DNA of 64,000 nucleotides from Tilletia caries (GCA_032718865.1 JALUTQ010000001.1:1798001-1862000); one strand, 5' to 3'; counted from the first letter of the stretch, positions 11,931 through 24,440 are shown. A program made the numbers and translations. The notes: generated by a model not told the origin, from the sequence alone.

Positions 11931-12612
11931 GCTGAGAGATCTGGCACACAGGGGGGGTGTACGCCGGATCGTTGCTGATGCTGATGCTGTGTGTGGGATG
12001 CCGGATGTTCGGTTCACCGCCTCCTCCTCCTGCTCGTCGTTCGTGCCTCGCGCGTCAAAGCGTCAGCGTCAGCGTCAGCGTCAGTGCGTCACAACGTGGA
12101 AACGCAAGCAGGCCGACGTCGAGACTGCAGATGGATGGTGGTCAGGGCAAGCAACGTCGCAGCGAAGGCACACAAGATGAGGCACAACTCCAAACACCAG
12201 ATGGTTGTGTCTTGCCGGTTTCCGTGTGGGTAAGAGCTCAAGTGAGATGAGGATTGCACTCAGACCTCTCATATAAATACCTCGTACACACGCTCACTTC
12301 AGCGTCAGCTTCAGAACGACCCAACGACGTCCACGCGGTCCTCCTCCTCCCCGTCATCAGCCACAAAGACAGGGGAGGGGAGGGACCCGACCCGCTGCCC
12401 TTAGGGAGACCCGCCTCCCCAATCCTACCTCTCAATGTCACACGTTTCACACCGCCGTTAGAGCGAAACCAGGCACGCTCCACAGCGAGAGAAGGACGAG
12501 GGCACAGTTCGATTCAGAGCCCGTATTCGCTTGCTTGTCCGGGGGGATACAAGACATCAGTGTGGTGGAGACAGCGACCGCACGAGAGGGGGGAACAGTT
12601 CGGCCGAGGAGA
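11931..12612. other. Intergenic, simple repeats
   Basis: Promoter side of the WLCGC-tail gene and 3' flank of TIM9. It holds a short CGTCAG tandem run near 12057-12090. No convincing gene. Confidence 0.5.
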
Positions 12613-13251
12613 TCATCGCCGTGGTCCTGCTTGATTTTGCATCGTTTGCTGTACAAAAGGAAGACACACAGACAATATAGAGTGAGCAAGAATACGAACT
12701 TGGCGCAGGTCAAAATTTCCAGCTCACCTTTGCGTTCTCCTCCTGTGCAAGTTGAGGTGAAGAATCGTGTTCAGCGACGCTACATGCTCAATTTAGGCAT
12801 CCATTACATGCTATCCCATACTCACCTGGAATCTTGCACCGACACGCTCCGAGTGCTTGAGCCACTTTGTTGTGCAGTTGTTCACGCATGTCTCCTGTAA
12901 AAAAGAAAAAGAGAGGAAGAATGCACATTCGGCATAAGTTCAGCCCGTCTCCTCCTGAGCGACTCTGAAATGAGCAGAGAAGACGCACCTCCTTTGTGCT
13001 GAGGGCCTTGCTTGTGAAGTCGTTGCAGCACGCATCGAAGCAGCGCTCGACCAGGCCGACGTAAAGCTTCATGAAGTCCTTCATCTGCCGTTGCTCGATG
13101 ATGCGCTGCATCGCAGCCTGTTCGTTTGACGAAAGTGCGGAGACTGAGAGGATCACGCAAGGAGTGATGGGGGGGGGGGGGGGTCAGCGAGAATGCCTGC
13201 GCGTGCCACTATACTCTCTCCCTCTCCCCTGCGCATACACTCACAGTCCAT
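12613..13251 (-). CDS. TIM9: Mitochondrial import inner membrane translocase subunit Tim9
   Basis: Five exons: 13251-13245 (ATGGACT), 13143-12989, 12894-12826, 12742-12728 and 12648-12613; about 93 residues, the normal size for a small Tim. The product has the twin CX3C motifs, CFDAC in exon 2 and CVNNC in exon 3, which form two intramolecular disulfides. Around them lie QRIIEQRQMKDFMKLYVGLVERCF and KHSERVGARFQEENA, very close to other Tim9 proteins. Tim9 pairs with Tim10 as the soluble intermembrane-space chaperone that carries hydrophobic precursors to TIM22 and SAM. The start exon has only seven coding bases. The first intron contains a 14-15 base poly-G run (plus-strand view) near 13170, which could cause sequencing slips but lies outside coding sequence. 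Confidence 0.93.
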
Positions 13252-13695
13252 GGCAGGCGATCAGAGGATGTTGATTGAGGAGTGGTCCTTGTGCGTCGAA
13301 GGTGAGGCAAGCGCGCGCTCCGAAGTCCGAAAGTCAGAAGGAGGGAGTGCAACTGAAAACGACCATCTTTTGGAAGTGCGACAAGTGGAGGTATTTTCGG
13401 AAAGCACTTCTGGCTCGAAGTCGGAAGCAAGTGAGGCAGGCAACAAGGCAAGGCAGCCAGCCCATCCTTCACACTTCGCACTTCGCACTTCGCACTACAC
13501 GTTGCCTTCATCTCGACGTCGAGCACCATAGCCCTGCCCATCCTACTCGCTGCCCTCCGCGCCACCTGCCACTGATCTTAAAGCGATCGTCTCCAGGTAC
13601 TCTCGCTCACACTCACACTCACACTCCGAGTCTCGAGACCCCACGCGACCTCGTACCCCCCACACCATCACCCCGAGCACTTCAATATCGACGCA

Positions 13696-16630
13696 ATGAG
13701 TGCACCTGCCTCAGCACCACACGACGGCATCAAGCTGTAAGTCCCGCTCTGCCCAGTCCCAAGCTTTGTGGTCCATTTCCCGCTGATCTCCATTTCCTGC
13801 CTTGGTTTCCAGCTACATCTCCCCCGATGTCTACGCGTTTGAGCCCGCAGGCCAGAGCGCCGAGAAGGCCGGCGCCGTGCTCACCATCAACCGCAAGACG
13901 GGCGACGTCGCCACCAAGCCCAACATGGACGGCCTCCTCACCGCTCGCGAGCGCACCATGGACATCTACGGTGAGTCTTGGAGATACCGCATGTAGTGCG
14001 CTCCATCACCCCCCCGCCCCGGCTATCTAACTCGTTTCTTCCCAATTTCCATCTGAGCAGGCATCCTCGGCCTCCTCAAGCTGTCGACCACCGAGTTCCT
14101 CGTCGTGATCACCTCCCGCTCGAAAGTCGCCTCCCTCTTCGGCCAGCCCATCTACCTCGCAACCGACTTCCGCGTCCTGCCCATCTCCTCCTCGGTGAAG
14201 TCCAACCTGCTCTCGAACCCAGTCGAGGCCGCCCTGCTCGCCATGCTCAAGACACACCTCTACTCGGCCCCGTTCTACTTCTCCTACGGCGTAGACTTGA
14301 CCAACTCCTTCCAGCGTCAGAGCACACACCCCGTCGCTTCTGACCTGTCCAAGCCGCTCTGGGAACGCGCGGACGAGCGCTTCTTCTGGAACCGGCATCT
14401 GAACGCCCGGCTCATCGAGGCAGCCGGGTCCAATGCGCAAGTGAGCCCTTTCATCCTGCCTTGCATGTACGGTTTCCTCGCCATCAAGTCGGCCACCATC
14501 AACGGGAAGGACTTTGTCTTCGGTCTCCTCGCCCGACGATCCCGACACCGCGCCGGAACTCGCTACTTCAGCCGCGGTATCGATAAGGACGGCCACGTCT
14601 CCAACTTCAACGAGAGTGAGCAGTTTGTCGTCTACGACGGCGAAGGTGGCGCTGTCACGGGATCCGCCTTCGAGAAGGAGAAGACCTCCATCGGCGGACG
14701 CGTCGAGGGCAAGATTCGGATGAGCTACGTCCAGACGCGCGGAAGCGTGCCCGTCTTCTGGGCCGAGGTCAACAATCTGCGCTACAAGCCCGACCTGCTC
14801 ATCATGGAGAAGCCGGAGACCGTCGAGGCGACGCGGAAGCATTTCGAGGAGCAGACGCAGATCTACGGGACGAACTATTTGGCCAATCTGGTGAATCAGA
14901 AGGGGTATGAGAAGCCGGTTAAGGAGGCGTATGAGCAGGCTTTGCAGACGTTGGAGAATGATAAGGTCGTGTATACGTACTATGACTTCCACCACGAGTG
15001 CAAGGGTATGAAGTTCGAACGCGTCATGGGCCTCGTCGAGACGCTGGAGAAGAAGGGCCTCACTCAGGACAAGTGCGTAGTTTCATTCTCTTTTCATCCC
15101 CGTTCATTCAGAAGAATTGACCCCTGTCCCCACCCCCAAATTCCAGCTTCTTCCACTACGACGACAGCAGGTCAGGGTCGAAGGTGGTCCGCGAGCAAGA
15201 CGCCGTCCTCCGCACGAACTGCATGGACTGTCTCGGTATGTTTCCCCTCAAACCCTCAAACCCTCTCTCAGGCCGGAGTTCGCAAATGATTGACGAGCGT
15301 ATCTTCCAACATTTCTTCCCCCACGCAGACCGGACCAATGTCGTACAATCCACGATGGGTCGCTGGGTGCTGAATAAGCAACTTGTCTTGCTCGGCATCT
15401 TGAAGGAGGGCCAGGGAGTAGAGCGCGAGACGGAGTTTATGCGGATCTTCCGGAACAGTGAGCTTTTTTTTTCTCTCCAACGATATGGGTCGCGGCGGCG
15501 TTTTTAATAGACTGACTGACGCGTCCTTTTTTTTTCTTGGTGGGGAATTTTTTTGATTTGTAGTTTGGGCGGACCATGCTGATGTTGTGTCGAAGGCGTA
15601 CTCTGGCACGGGTGCACTGAAGACCGATTTCACCCGGTAAGCATGCGCCCTTCCCCTTTCTTCCTCCGCCCACCCACGCGGCATAAACTCATCAACTCCT
15701 CCTTCCTTCCTTTTCTTACGAACCAACAGCACGGGCAAGCGCTCGAAGGAAGGCGCGCTCCAAGACGGGATCAACTCGATCACGCGCTATGTGAAGAACA
15801 ACTACTTTGACGGGCTTAGGCAGGACGCGTATGACCTCTTCACGGGCGCGTGGGCGCCGGAGTCGGATAAGGTGCCGCATGTGGATGCGCGGACGGTCGT
15901 TGTGAAAGGGGTATGTGTTTTTTTTTCTTTTTTTCTTTTTTGCTGGGCCGTGTGTCATGTGTGTGACGGGCGCTTGGCTGATGACTTTTTTCTCTTTCTT
16001 TCTTTCTTCTTTGGGGTGGGTTTGGGGGGGACGCGTTTGTAGATGCCTTGGGTCTTCTTGTTCTCGTTGATCATGTTCATCCTGACCCTCGTACTGCCAC
16101 GCACCAAGAGTAAGTCTACCAGGATCTGAAACGGAAGATTCGGACATCCTGTCCTTCGGGCTGACGACCAAATTCTTTCCCTCCCTTTCTCCGCGCCTTT
16201 TAGATATGGTGTCCGGCACCAAGCTCGCCACGTTCTGGTTTGTCGTCGCCTCTGGCTCGCTTTGGTACATCGTCGACCGTGGTCTGGAGTACGTCGCCTG
16301 GCCGACGCTGAACCGACCAAACGACATCATGTTCTACGGTGAGTTGAGAACTCTTTCTAGGGACTCTCAATCCTTCCGATTGAGGCCCCCAACCCCTCCC
16401 CCCCATTTTATGATTCATGTTGCTGAGCCTCCAATCAACTTTTCCCTGCACCAGATGGACCCGGCTACTCGAGCGGTCGCTACGGCCGCGGCGCGGTCAC
16501 GGGACACTGGGGCGGCGCGTCGAACAAGCCTACGCGGTCGCCGTCGACGCCCCGGATCACGGAGAACAACAAGGGCCGGAGAGGAGCTGCGTATCGGGCT
16601 GCAGGTGGGGAGAGCAACGGGACGTCTTAA
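13696..16630 (+). CDS. SAC1: SAC1 phosphoinositide phosphatase
   Basis: Ten exons: 13696-13736, 13813-13970, 14061-15072, 15147-15235, 15329-15457, 15564-15636, 15730-15910, 16043-16109, 16204-16338, 16455-16630; 686 residues with every phase fitting. Sac1 removes the 4-phosphate from PI4P in the ER and Golgi and so controls ER-Golgi and plasma-membrane lipid flux. The Sac N-domain starts at once (YISPDVYAFEP). The CX5R(T) catalytic P-loop RTNCMDCLDRTNV is assembled across the exon 4/5 junction. Two C-terminal membrane segments (MPWVFLFSLIMFILTLVL and ATFWFVVASGSLWYIV) anchor it in the membrane. The tail after the second segment is Gly/Arg/Ser-rich. It is full length compared with yeast Sac1 (623 aa). 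Confidence 0.96.
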
Positions 16631-17156
16631 GAGTCAGGAAATGATGCTTGTCTCACAAGTTTCACTCGCGCGGCATATTCTGGCTTCTCTGGTTGAAGCA
16701 GTCGGCTTGGGGAAGGGAGGGGGGCCTTTTTGGATGTCTTCAGGGCGGACGTTTGGGACCGGCTTCGTTACGACTTTTAACATTACTTGACGCTCTCCCT
16801 TGTTTGATTCGCCTTTCTCTTTCGCCATGCATGGATATGGAATCTCTTTCTGTCCCTTTCCCTCTCTTATCCATCCCCTGATTCGGCGCTTTTGTTTTCA
16901 CGCATGTCTCTTGTTCCCCGCCAGACTCGCAGCACCCCTTCGTCCTTCTTTGAGCAGCTTCGAGATATGTAGCGACGTTCCTGGAGATACGAGGCGCGTC
17001 CCATGCAGTAATTTCGGCGTTTGAATTGAGGAGAGGGGAGCACGCGAAGCTGCGCCCAGCCGGCCCCAAAATCTTGTCTACTTGATGGCTTGATGGAGCG
17101 CTGGGAAAATGAAAGCTGGCCCGGGTAATGGAGGAAACGATATGTGGGTCGCTTGC
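16631..17156. other. Intergenic between convergent SAC1 and GCV3
   Basis: T-rich sequence of about 530 bp, likely containing both 3' UTRs. No gene or repeat seen. Confidence 0.5.
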
Positions 17157-17980
17157 TTACTCCTGCTCGGCAACGTAGGCCTTGTATGCCTCCTCACTGA
17201 GCAAGTTCTTGAACTCGGCGGGCGAGGTGACATTGAGCTTGATGATCCACCCTGGGAGCGAGTTCGGGATGGCAGTGGTAGAGGAAAGGATAATGTTCAT
17301 GTTCAGCTGCTAACTGGATGCCTGAGGTTTTTTTTTGGGACGATTGAAGACTGACCTTCCGATTCGGGTGACGTGTTGATCATGCTGGGGTCTTCGACGA
17401 CCTGCTCGTTGACCGCCTCAATGATGCCGCTGAGGGGAGCGTAGAGCTCGGAGACGGCCTTGACCTGAGAGGGAAACGGAAAGAGGAGCTCTGTCAGTGA
17501 GCCCTTCCGCCAGGTGTCAAGGCGGAAAAAGAGGGGAGCACAGGGCGGGGGAGACGTACGGATTCGATGGTGCCCAATTCAGCTGCAGGATACGCGCACA
17601 TCCAGAGGGGGAGAAAACAGGATGAGAAGCTCATTCAGCAGTGACCCCCATTCGCAGCGCACAGCGGCCCAGCGCGCAGATGGAAATCTAATCATGCTGG
17701 CTTGCTCACCTCCCTCCTCAACCGAGGTCCCCTTCGACTTGAGCTCAACAAAGACGACATCGCCAAGCTGATTCGCGGCATGCTTGGTGATCCCGACGGT
17801 AGCCAGACTCTGTCCGTCCTCCAGGTCGGCCCACTCGTGGTCTTTGCTGTATCGCCGTGCGAGCTGGTAGGATGAGCTTGTGAAGGCGCGACGGGCGGCG
17901 GAGGAGGAGAAGCGCGAGGCTGCGAAGGCGCAGCGGGTGAGCGCGGGGAGGGCGGCGGTGCGGAGGCTGGCTGCGATCAT
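17157..17980 (-). CDS. GCV3: Glycine cleavage system H protein, mitochondrial
   Basis: Four exons: 17980-17710, 17582-17560, 17464-17356, 17251-17157; 165 residues. The H protein carries the aminomethyl group on a lipoyl lysine between the P, T and L proteins of the mitochondrial glycine decarboxylase complex. The first about 40 residues are rich in Ala, Arg and Ser, a mitochondrial targeting sequence. The mature part starts near [15 protein letters not shown]. The lipoylation site is the Lys of [16 protein letters not shown], formed across a 23-nt exon. The end [14 protein letters not shown] and [13 protein letters not shown] is typical. Intact. Confidence 0.95.
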
Positions 17981-18127
17981 TGTGTTTGGACAGAGGGAGC
18001 GAGTGTGAGGATCGTGTCCGAGGTGGAAGGCGCACAGATCTTGAATATCTTGACCACCTTCACCTTCTCGTACTCGGTGTCCCAGAACCTCAACTCAAAG
18101 AATTGCACGTGATTCATTGATTCCATT

Positions 18128-18172
18128 CTCGACCTCGACCTCGACCTCGACCTCGACCTCGACCTCGACTTC
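18128..18172. repeat. CTCGAC simple tandem repeat
   Basis: About seven copies of a 6-bp CTCGAC unit lie in the short divergent promoter between GCV3 and TRM10, 45 bp before the TRM10 start. Two more degenerate units occur in the TRM10 coding region near 18295-18312 as TSTSTST. Confidence 0.8.
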
Positions 18173-18216
18173 AACAGGAGGGACCAACGCAAGGTCTGTG
18201 GTGCACGGCTTTCGAC

Positions 18217-19936
18217 ATGGACGAGCGCGAGACGGAAGGCGTCGATCGCCCACCCAGCCCTTCGCAGGCGGAGGCAGGAGCCGATCCTGCAGCGACCTCG
18301 ACCTCGACGTCAACGACAGTCCCGCTCTCCAAACGAGCGCAGAAACGACTGGCGCGCGAGCGAGAATGGGAAGAACGCAAGCCGCTCATCAAAGCTCAAC
18401 GTAAAGAGAAAGACCGACTGGCAAAGGAAGCAAGGAAAGCGGCCAGGAGCGCTGCGGAAGATCATGCATACACCAGCGGAGAAGATCAGCACCAAGCTGG
18501 ACGACCCTCAGCCTCTAAAAAGATTCGAATCGATCATCATGAAGGAGAAGAAAAACAACCGCTTCCACCACGCAGCGAGTTCAACGCTACGCTCGTCATT
18601 GACCTCGGCTTCGACGACCTGATGAATACGAAGGAGATCAAGTCGCTTGCCCATCAACTCACCTTTGTATATGCGGCCAACCGGAATTCCCAGGCGCCCT
18701 TTCGGGACCTCGTCTTTGTCGGCTCAGGAGGTGGCGAAAATGATAATTCCAACAATCGGAAACTGTTCTCCGAGGACGGCTGTCAACTTCCTCCTCCCGC
18801 TGCAGGACCTTCTTCCATTCAGCAAGGTGGGGCACGCAAGGCTCTTTCCTTCGCAGAGTCACCCACTGGATCCCAATTGGACGCTCGAACTCAAGGCAGT
18901 TGGCAGCGGTGGCGAGGTCTACAAGTCATCGACAGTGGAGAAGGCTTGCCGGCACTCTGGGCTGAGTCAACGACGCCAGGTGGGCTGACTCGGGCACGGC
19001 AGGATGTCGTATACCTCACTGCCGACTCGGAGAATGTCATTCATGAATTGGAAGAAGGCAAGGCGTATGTGATCGGTGGGATTGTGGATAAGAACAGGTG
19101 AGACAACCCCTCATAGACCTCATAGGCCCTTGGAGAGCGAGGACGACTGAGATACTCTTTCCTCCATCCCAGATACAAGGTACTTTCGTGACGAACAGAT
19201 CAATCTGGGACAATGACCCAGGTCGAAGTTTTCCAGTCTGACACTGATCTTCTCTTCCCCTACAACCCAGAACTTATGCTTCGCAAAAGCCCAAGCCTTA
19301 GGCATCCAAACCGCACAACTACCCATCTCCGAAGCGCTCCTCGATCCCTCACCGGACGACGACGACGACGACGACGACAGCGACAGCGAAGCGGAAGTAG
19401 AATCTTCCGCCAACGCCAACAATAAGGAAAAGGGATCGGTCACCACCAAGCTTCGCACACGAAAGGTCTTGACCGTCAACCAGGTTGTCGACATCTTGCT
19501 TGGGTGGACGGAGCAACGGGCGTCCAACGTGCACGTTCGAGAGAGCACCCAAAGCGGAGCAGCTCCCTCGGAACCGAAAGACGCTGACGTTCCCATGCCG
19601 ACGCAGGACCACGAGCAGGAGCAGAGCAAGTCGTCTTCCCTGCCCCTTCCCGATCCCCCAGCAAACGCAGACAGCAGTGAACCCTGGTCAACGGCCCAAC
19701 TGGACGGATGGTGGCGCGCTGCCGTCCGAAAAGCATTCCCGCAGCGCAAGCTCAAGGAACGGACCTCTCGACGCAGACCGCGGAATGAAGAGCTGCTTGC
19801 TGCCGCTGCTGCTCAGGCCCGAGATATTAGATCTGCCAATGAGGATCAAGACGACGGGCGGGGTGAGGTCATGGAAGCGATGGCCGACGTAGATGAGGAC
19901 CAGTTGTACAATGATGCGCAATTACACGAGAAGTGA
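18217..19936 (+). CDS. TRM10: tRNA (guanine(9)-N1)-methyltransferase
   Basis: Three exons: 18217-19097, a 7-nt microexon 19173-19179 (ATACAAG), and 19271-19936; about 517 residues. Trm10 is a SPOUT-fold enzyme that methylates N1 of G9 in tRNA with S-adenosylmethionine. A basic Lys/Arg/Glu helix (SKRAQKRLAREREWEERKP) precedes the catalytic domain, which starts FNATLVIDLGFDDLMNTKEI with LAHQLTFVYAANR. The SAM-knot motif VVYLTADSENVI...AYVIGGIVDKNR is joined through the microexon to YKNLCFAKAQALGIQTAQLPI, exactly the family sequence. The C-terminus includes TRKVLTVNQVVDILLGWT and then an acidic, low-complexity tail longer than in yeast. Confidence 0.94.
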
Positions 19937-20015
19937 GAACCAAGAAAAACAAGAGAGGAAGGGAAAGCCTCGAGGGAAGAGCGAACATGCCGTACGATAC
20001 CGGCGCGAGGAAATA

Positions 20016-21521
20016 TCAGGCATACCTGCGAATCGGAGCAAGGAGGAAAAATATCACAGTCAGCTCAGGATTCAGCGCTCCCACAAAGAGAGAAGCACTT
20101 GGCGGAAACAGGGGGCGAACGAGGGCAACAACAACAACAACAACAGGAAAAACACTCACCGATTGAAAGTACCACGCACCATCCAACTCTCGCCTTTAGG
20201 ATCCTTAGGCCGATCCAACCCATAAATGCTCCGAACCGCCGCGCTCATCTCCTTCTTCTCCTGCGGCGCCGTCGTAGAATGCGAAGCAGCAGCGGGCCCG
20301 GACGTGCGTGCCCGCTTGACGGCTGGTGATGATGCTGATGATGTTGCCGAGTCCGGTGGATCGGAGGCTAGTTCGGCTGAGAGTTGAGCTATGGCTGCTT
20401 TGCGCGCCGACCTAGCTTCTGCTTTTTGTTTTCCCTTTGCATTCACTTCCTCTCCTGCCGCTACACTGCTGTTCCCATTCCCGTTCTCAATAACTCCTGT
20501 TGCAGTTGCTGCTGCCGCTTTGCGCTTCTTGGATGAAGTAGTGGGTCGATTCGCGAGGAAGGCCGCTCGTAAGGCTTCTTGTTCGGCGGGGGGAGGGTTG
20601 AGGGGTACGATATCTCCAGATGGGTCGTACCTGAGCAGTGCAGCTTCCACCTCCGCACTCGTGGAAGTAGAGTCTTCTTCAACCGCCGCCGCTGCGCCGA
20701 GATGTGATGAGGACGATGCGATCTTGTTAGAGAAGAATGCCGGCGATGCGCGGAAGGGCTTGCTGCACAACGGACAGTCGTGTTGCTTGAGCTTCACTCC
20801 TTCCTCCCGTTTGACGGCAGTAAGCGCAGAGGCAGAGATAGGGGCAGACGACGATCCAGCCGCCGCCACCGTGCGCAAACCAGATTCTGCGAGCACGCAT
20901 CCGCAGGAGCGTAAGTAGACGAATCGCATTTTGCCGTTGAGCTCCTTTTGAGTGAGGGCGCAGACGAAGGGGAAGGGACCTGTGGCTTCGTCTGCTGCTG
21001 CTGCCGCTGCTGCTGCGTCAGCTGATGATGAGGATGAGCTGGGCGAGCCTCGTCGACGGTATGCCGGGTTGGGTTCGAGGGTAAGCTCACGAAGGTCCTG
21101 TGGGGGCAGAAGTGCTAAACCAGTGAGATGTGGACAGCCGTGCACTTCATGCATTCGCACGCAGTTAAACTCACCTTAAGACCCTTCAAATGACCAGCAA
21201 CAGCCTCATCAACCGGATCCCTCTCCGCACCCGGATCCGCCCTGCCCAGCAAGAAACGCACGACCGCCTCCTTGTTGTACAGCCGACCCATCGCATCGCT
21301 CACGATCGGTTTGGAGAGGCTCGTTCGGGAGAGGGCGCAGAGGGTCCAGAGGGCGCGGAGGAGGAGGGCCGGGTCTTGGGCGGCGGAGGAGGCGTCGCGG
21401 CCTCGTGTGCGGACGAGCTCGTCGCGGCGGGGTATGGAGCCACCGTCTGCGCCCTGGCAAGTGAAAGCGCTTTGTCAGTGCTTGTCCGTACTGAACCGCG
21501 TCCATACATGCCACTCACCAT
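20016..21521 (-). CDS. RTF2: Replication termination factor 2
   Basis: Four exons: 21521-21519 (only the ATG), 21453-21175, 21097-20160 and 20025-20016 (G TAT GCC TGA); 409 residues. Rtf2 acts at stalled replication forks (S. pombe site-specific termination; turnover of Rtf2 at human forks). The N-terminus MGADGGSIPRRDELV and the Cys-rich RING/U-box-like parts CALTQKELNGKMRFVYLRSCGCV and CPLCSKPF identify the family. The C-terminus reads SIYGLDRPKDPKGESWMVRGTFNRYA once the 10-nt last exon is added; without that intron the frame would stop two residues early. The centre is a lysine/serine-rich linker. A degenerate copy of the start region lies at about 33840-33955. Confidence 0.92.
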
Positions 21522-22109
21522 GTTCGTCTGTTCACCGCTGCGGTTGTCGAAGGAGAGTGTCGATGTCGAGAAGAGTGTCGGCGTCGTCAAGGACGGGAGC
21601 ACGAGAAGGATGGGGCTAGCCCGTTCTCATCCCGTTTCTTTCCCGGAAAAACTCATCCTGCAGCTGACATAAGCGTTTATCCGCATTATGTATCCGCCTC
21701 ACCGCTCACCGCTCACCACTCATATGGGCGAGGTCTCTCTACCTCTCCTTCTCCCAATCGTTCTCTCTTCTCCTGATTCCTCGTTTCAATAGCTGCGCCC
21801 AGTTCGGCTTTCCTTCTCCCAGTTCTCTTTCTCCTACGCTTCCATCTCCTTCCGGTGCTTCCATTAAGGCTCCGGCCATCTGTCACTTGGTACACTGACG
21901 GATCAACCCTTGCGGGCCTCTGCCGTCATCCTTCGTGATGCTAAGTATGGTCGATTGTCCAGGGCGCAAAGAATGTTCGGGGGAGATTATGCAGCTGGCC
22001 GAGTTGCGTCTAGTACTTGGGTAAAAGTGCGAGCGCAAGGCCGGCGTTGAAGGAGTGCTAGCGAAAGGAAAGGAACGGAAGGCGAGGATGAAGTTGCCGG
22101 CCGGGGTGT
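21522..22109. other. RTF2 promoter and 3' flank of the hydroxylase gene
   Basis: About 590 bp with TC-rich blocks near 21730-21860. No gene recognised. Confidence 0.5.
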
Positions 22110-23650
22110 TCAACCGAACATGGGAACCTAAGACGGCGCAAACAGGCAGATCGTCGTGGAGTCAGTCATGAGAGTAGTCGAAAGGATGACCCTCTGGTAC
22201 ACGACCTTGTACTCACCTTGTTGTTCCAGTCGACCTGCTTCCATTGAGTCTCGATCCGGGGCCGCATGGTGCCGAACATGAAGTCCCATACTGAACAACG
22301 CAAGGGGAGAAAAAATCGGTACGGGCTTCACAACGCGCGAACTCCTCAATGAAGTGAAGAAGGGTATAGCTTCAACTCACCTCGTGTCTGCTTGCCGTAG
22401 TTTCCTCCACGGTCCTTCCATCCGTGTCGGTGGTGGATGTCATGGTCCTCGAGTGCAAGTTCCATGCCAAGTGGGCGGAGAATGTAGCCGGTGAGGGGCG
22501 CGGGCAGATACAATCGGACACCAGAGTGACCCGCGGCTTCTGTGTACAGGATGCCGAGCTGTGTGTGACAGAAGCAAGAGAGGTTGTCAGTGATGATGAA
22601 CATGATTGAAATCCCTGCACAAAGGGAATGGATGAACCCAACATACCGAGATCATCCAGAATGTGTGAAAGTTCATAGGCAGAGTGGCGAATGTGAGGTA
22701 GCTGTTCGGGCAGGAAATGAGAACACATTTACACATTTCCAATGAGTCAGCCGAGATCAGAATCACAGATCTGAGATCCGCCTCCAGCACCGAAGCGGAA
22801 TGAAAAAACTCACGGAACGACGACGATGTCAAACACATCCTGCTCTAAATCCGCGAAAGGGCTGAGCAGCGCGTTGGGGTGGTGAGTCTCGTGGTGGCGT
22901 TGGTGGAATTTCCACAGGAAAGGGACCTCGTGCATGACGCGGTGGTAGCAGTAGAAGAAGAGGTCCAGTGTGGTAGCGTAGGCAAAGGCTTGAAGTGGGA
23001 ACCAAGGTGAGATCCAGGGCAGCTCGTTGCGGTCGTACGAAAAGTAGAAGCCGACAATTGGACGAAACTGTGCGAGAAGACAGAAGAAGTCGAAGGTGCA
23101 GCGAGAGGATGCAAGGTCAGTACTGCGAAAGTCAAACGTAACCCGGCCAGGAGTGCAGAGTGAAAAGACTCACTGCGACGGTGGCGGTCAAAGACCAAAG
23201 CACCGTGTGGCTTTGCTGGTCCGGAACTCCGTCTCGGCTGTGTTTACTGTCGAAGTAACCGTGCTTCAGGCCCAGGCGATTGAGTTGCTGAACCGTAAGG
23301 ATCGAGAAGACGATGAAGGAAAACAGGTAGATGCAGTACGCAGCGAAGGGCGACCACGTCTCGCCGGTGGTCTTCATGTAGATGTATTGAAGCGTCGGTG
23401 TCGTCGCCGCGAGAGGAAACCAAAATGCCCATTGAGCGAGCTCGGTGAAAACTCCGACGGGTTCGGTGGCTTCTTTATGAGGTGGCTTAAGCGCATTCTT
23501 GGGTGGCATGAGTCTGACGAGGAACAGGAGTCGCTGTGCAAGGTTCCATTGTGACCATTGCTTCTCACGGTACCATGTTTCCTTCATCGACCGCTTCGGT
23601 CGGTCCGTGGCCGTGTACCGCTTGGCCTGTGGTTGGATGTCTGCCTTCAT
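22110..23650 (-). CDS. Fatty acid hydroxylase / sterol desaturase superfamily protein
   Basis: Six exons: 23650-23174, 23067-22814, 22701-22647, 22558-22381, 22290-22217, 22127-22110; 351 residues. The di-iron histidine boxes of the superfamily are present: HRVMH (FFYCYHRVMHEVPFLWKFH), HQRHHETHH, and HDIHHRHG near the C-terminus. Several hydrophobic segments (for example PFAAYCIYLFSFIVFSILTV) fit a multi-pass ER membrane enzyme. The end VWDFMFGTMRPRIE is also typical. Members include sterol C4- and C5-oxidases, sphinganine C4-hydroxylase (SUR2, similar size) and uncharacterised fungal enzymes. I cannot assign the substrate from motifs alone. Confidence 0.88.
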
Positions 23651-24440
23651 CTTGGAGTCAGAGTGGTTGTGTTCGCTCTGCTTTCTGTTGACAGAGTGCG
23701 TTCGAAGAGGGAGAAGAAGAGAAAGGAAGAGAAGATGAGCGCGCGGGAGGGGGTGGGGACAGCCGCATGGGAGTGTGAGCTGGGTCTTGGCTATTTGAGG
23801 AAGTCGAACGGGCTGTCAAATGAAGTCGGTGTCGCACGATCCTGTGCCGTTGCCGTAGCCCGTGCGTGTTTGTTCGATGCCCGAGGCCCCGAGCAGGCCA
23901 GCCCCGGTCGAACTCAGAGGGAGGGTTCTTTGAAAGATCTGGGCGACCGGGGATGACTGAAATCAGATGCTGGATGAGCCGGGCGGGGTGCAACAGAAAA
24001 GGCAGCGCCTTCGGAAATACATATAGGCACTGTCTCAATTCATTCTTTGGACTGACCTTTTGCTCGTTCTCCGCAGGAGGCCCGACCGCCAGCAGGGAAC
24101 GCAGATAGAGGCAGCCCGCGCCAGAAGGATCTCCCGACTGCAGATACATAGAAGATGGTTTGGTATTGGTCAGGAGAAAGTCCAGGGCTCGCAGACTCGT
24201 CCAGACTTAAGTCTAAAAGCCTTAGACACTCAGACTTGACCCTTTCGGGTGCCACGGACGCTCATACTCGGACTCGAGTCCAGACCCAGATTTTCGAACT
24301 TAGTGAAGCGCTGGGAGAAACGTTACCACACGCGATGACGCGAGTGAGGCGACTAAGAGATCCGAGGGGGAAGACCGAGCCCGAGTGGTGGTTCACGTTC
24401 GGCCTTAAGTGATGCTACACCGAGCACCGAGCCAACGACT
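23651..24440. other. Intergenic with short palindromic CAGACT/GAGTC motifs
   Basis: Upstream of the hydroxylase gene and left of the Tnp2 element. Between 24180 and 24290 there are repeated CAGACTT/AAGTCT and ACTCGAGT-like short palindromes. No gene. Confidence 0.4.

Noticed and set aside
14027..14995. 322-codon minus-strand ORF
   Set aside because: Exact antisense of SAC1 exon 3, caused by codon bias; no domain.
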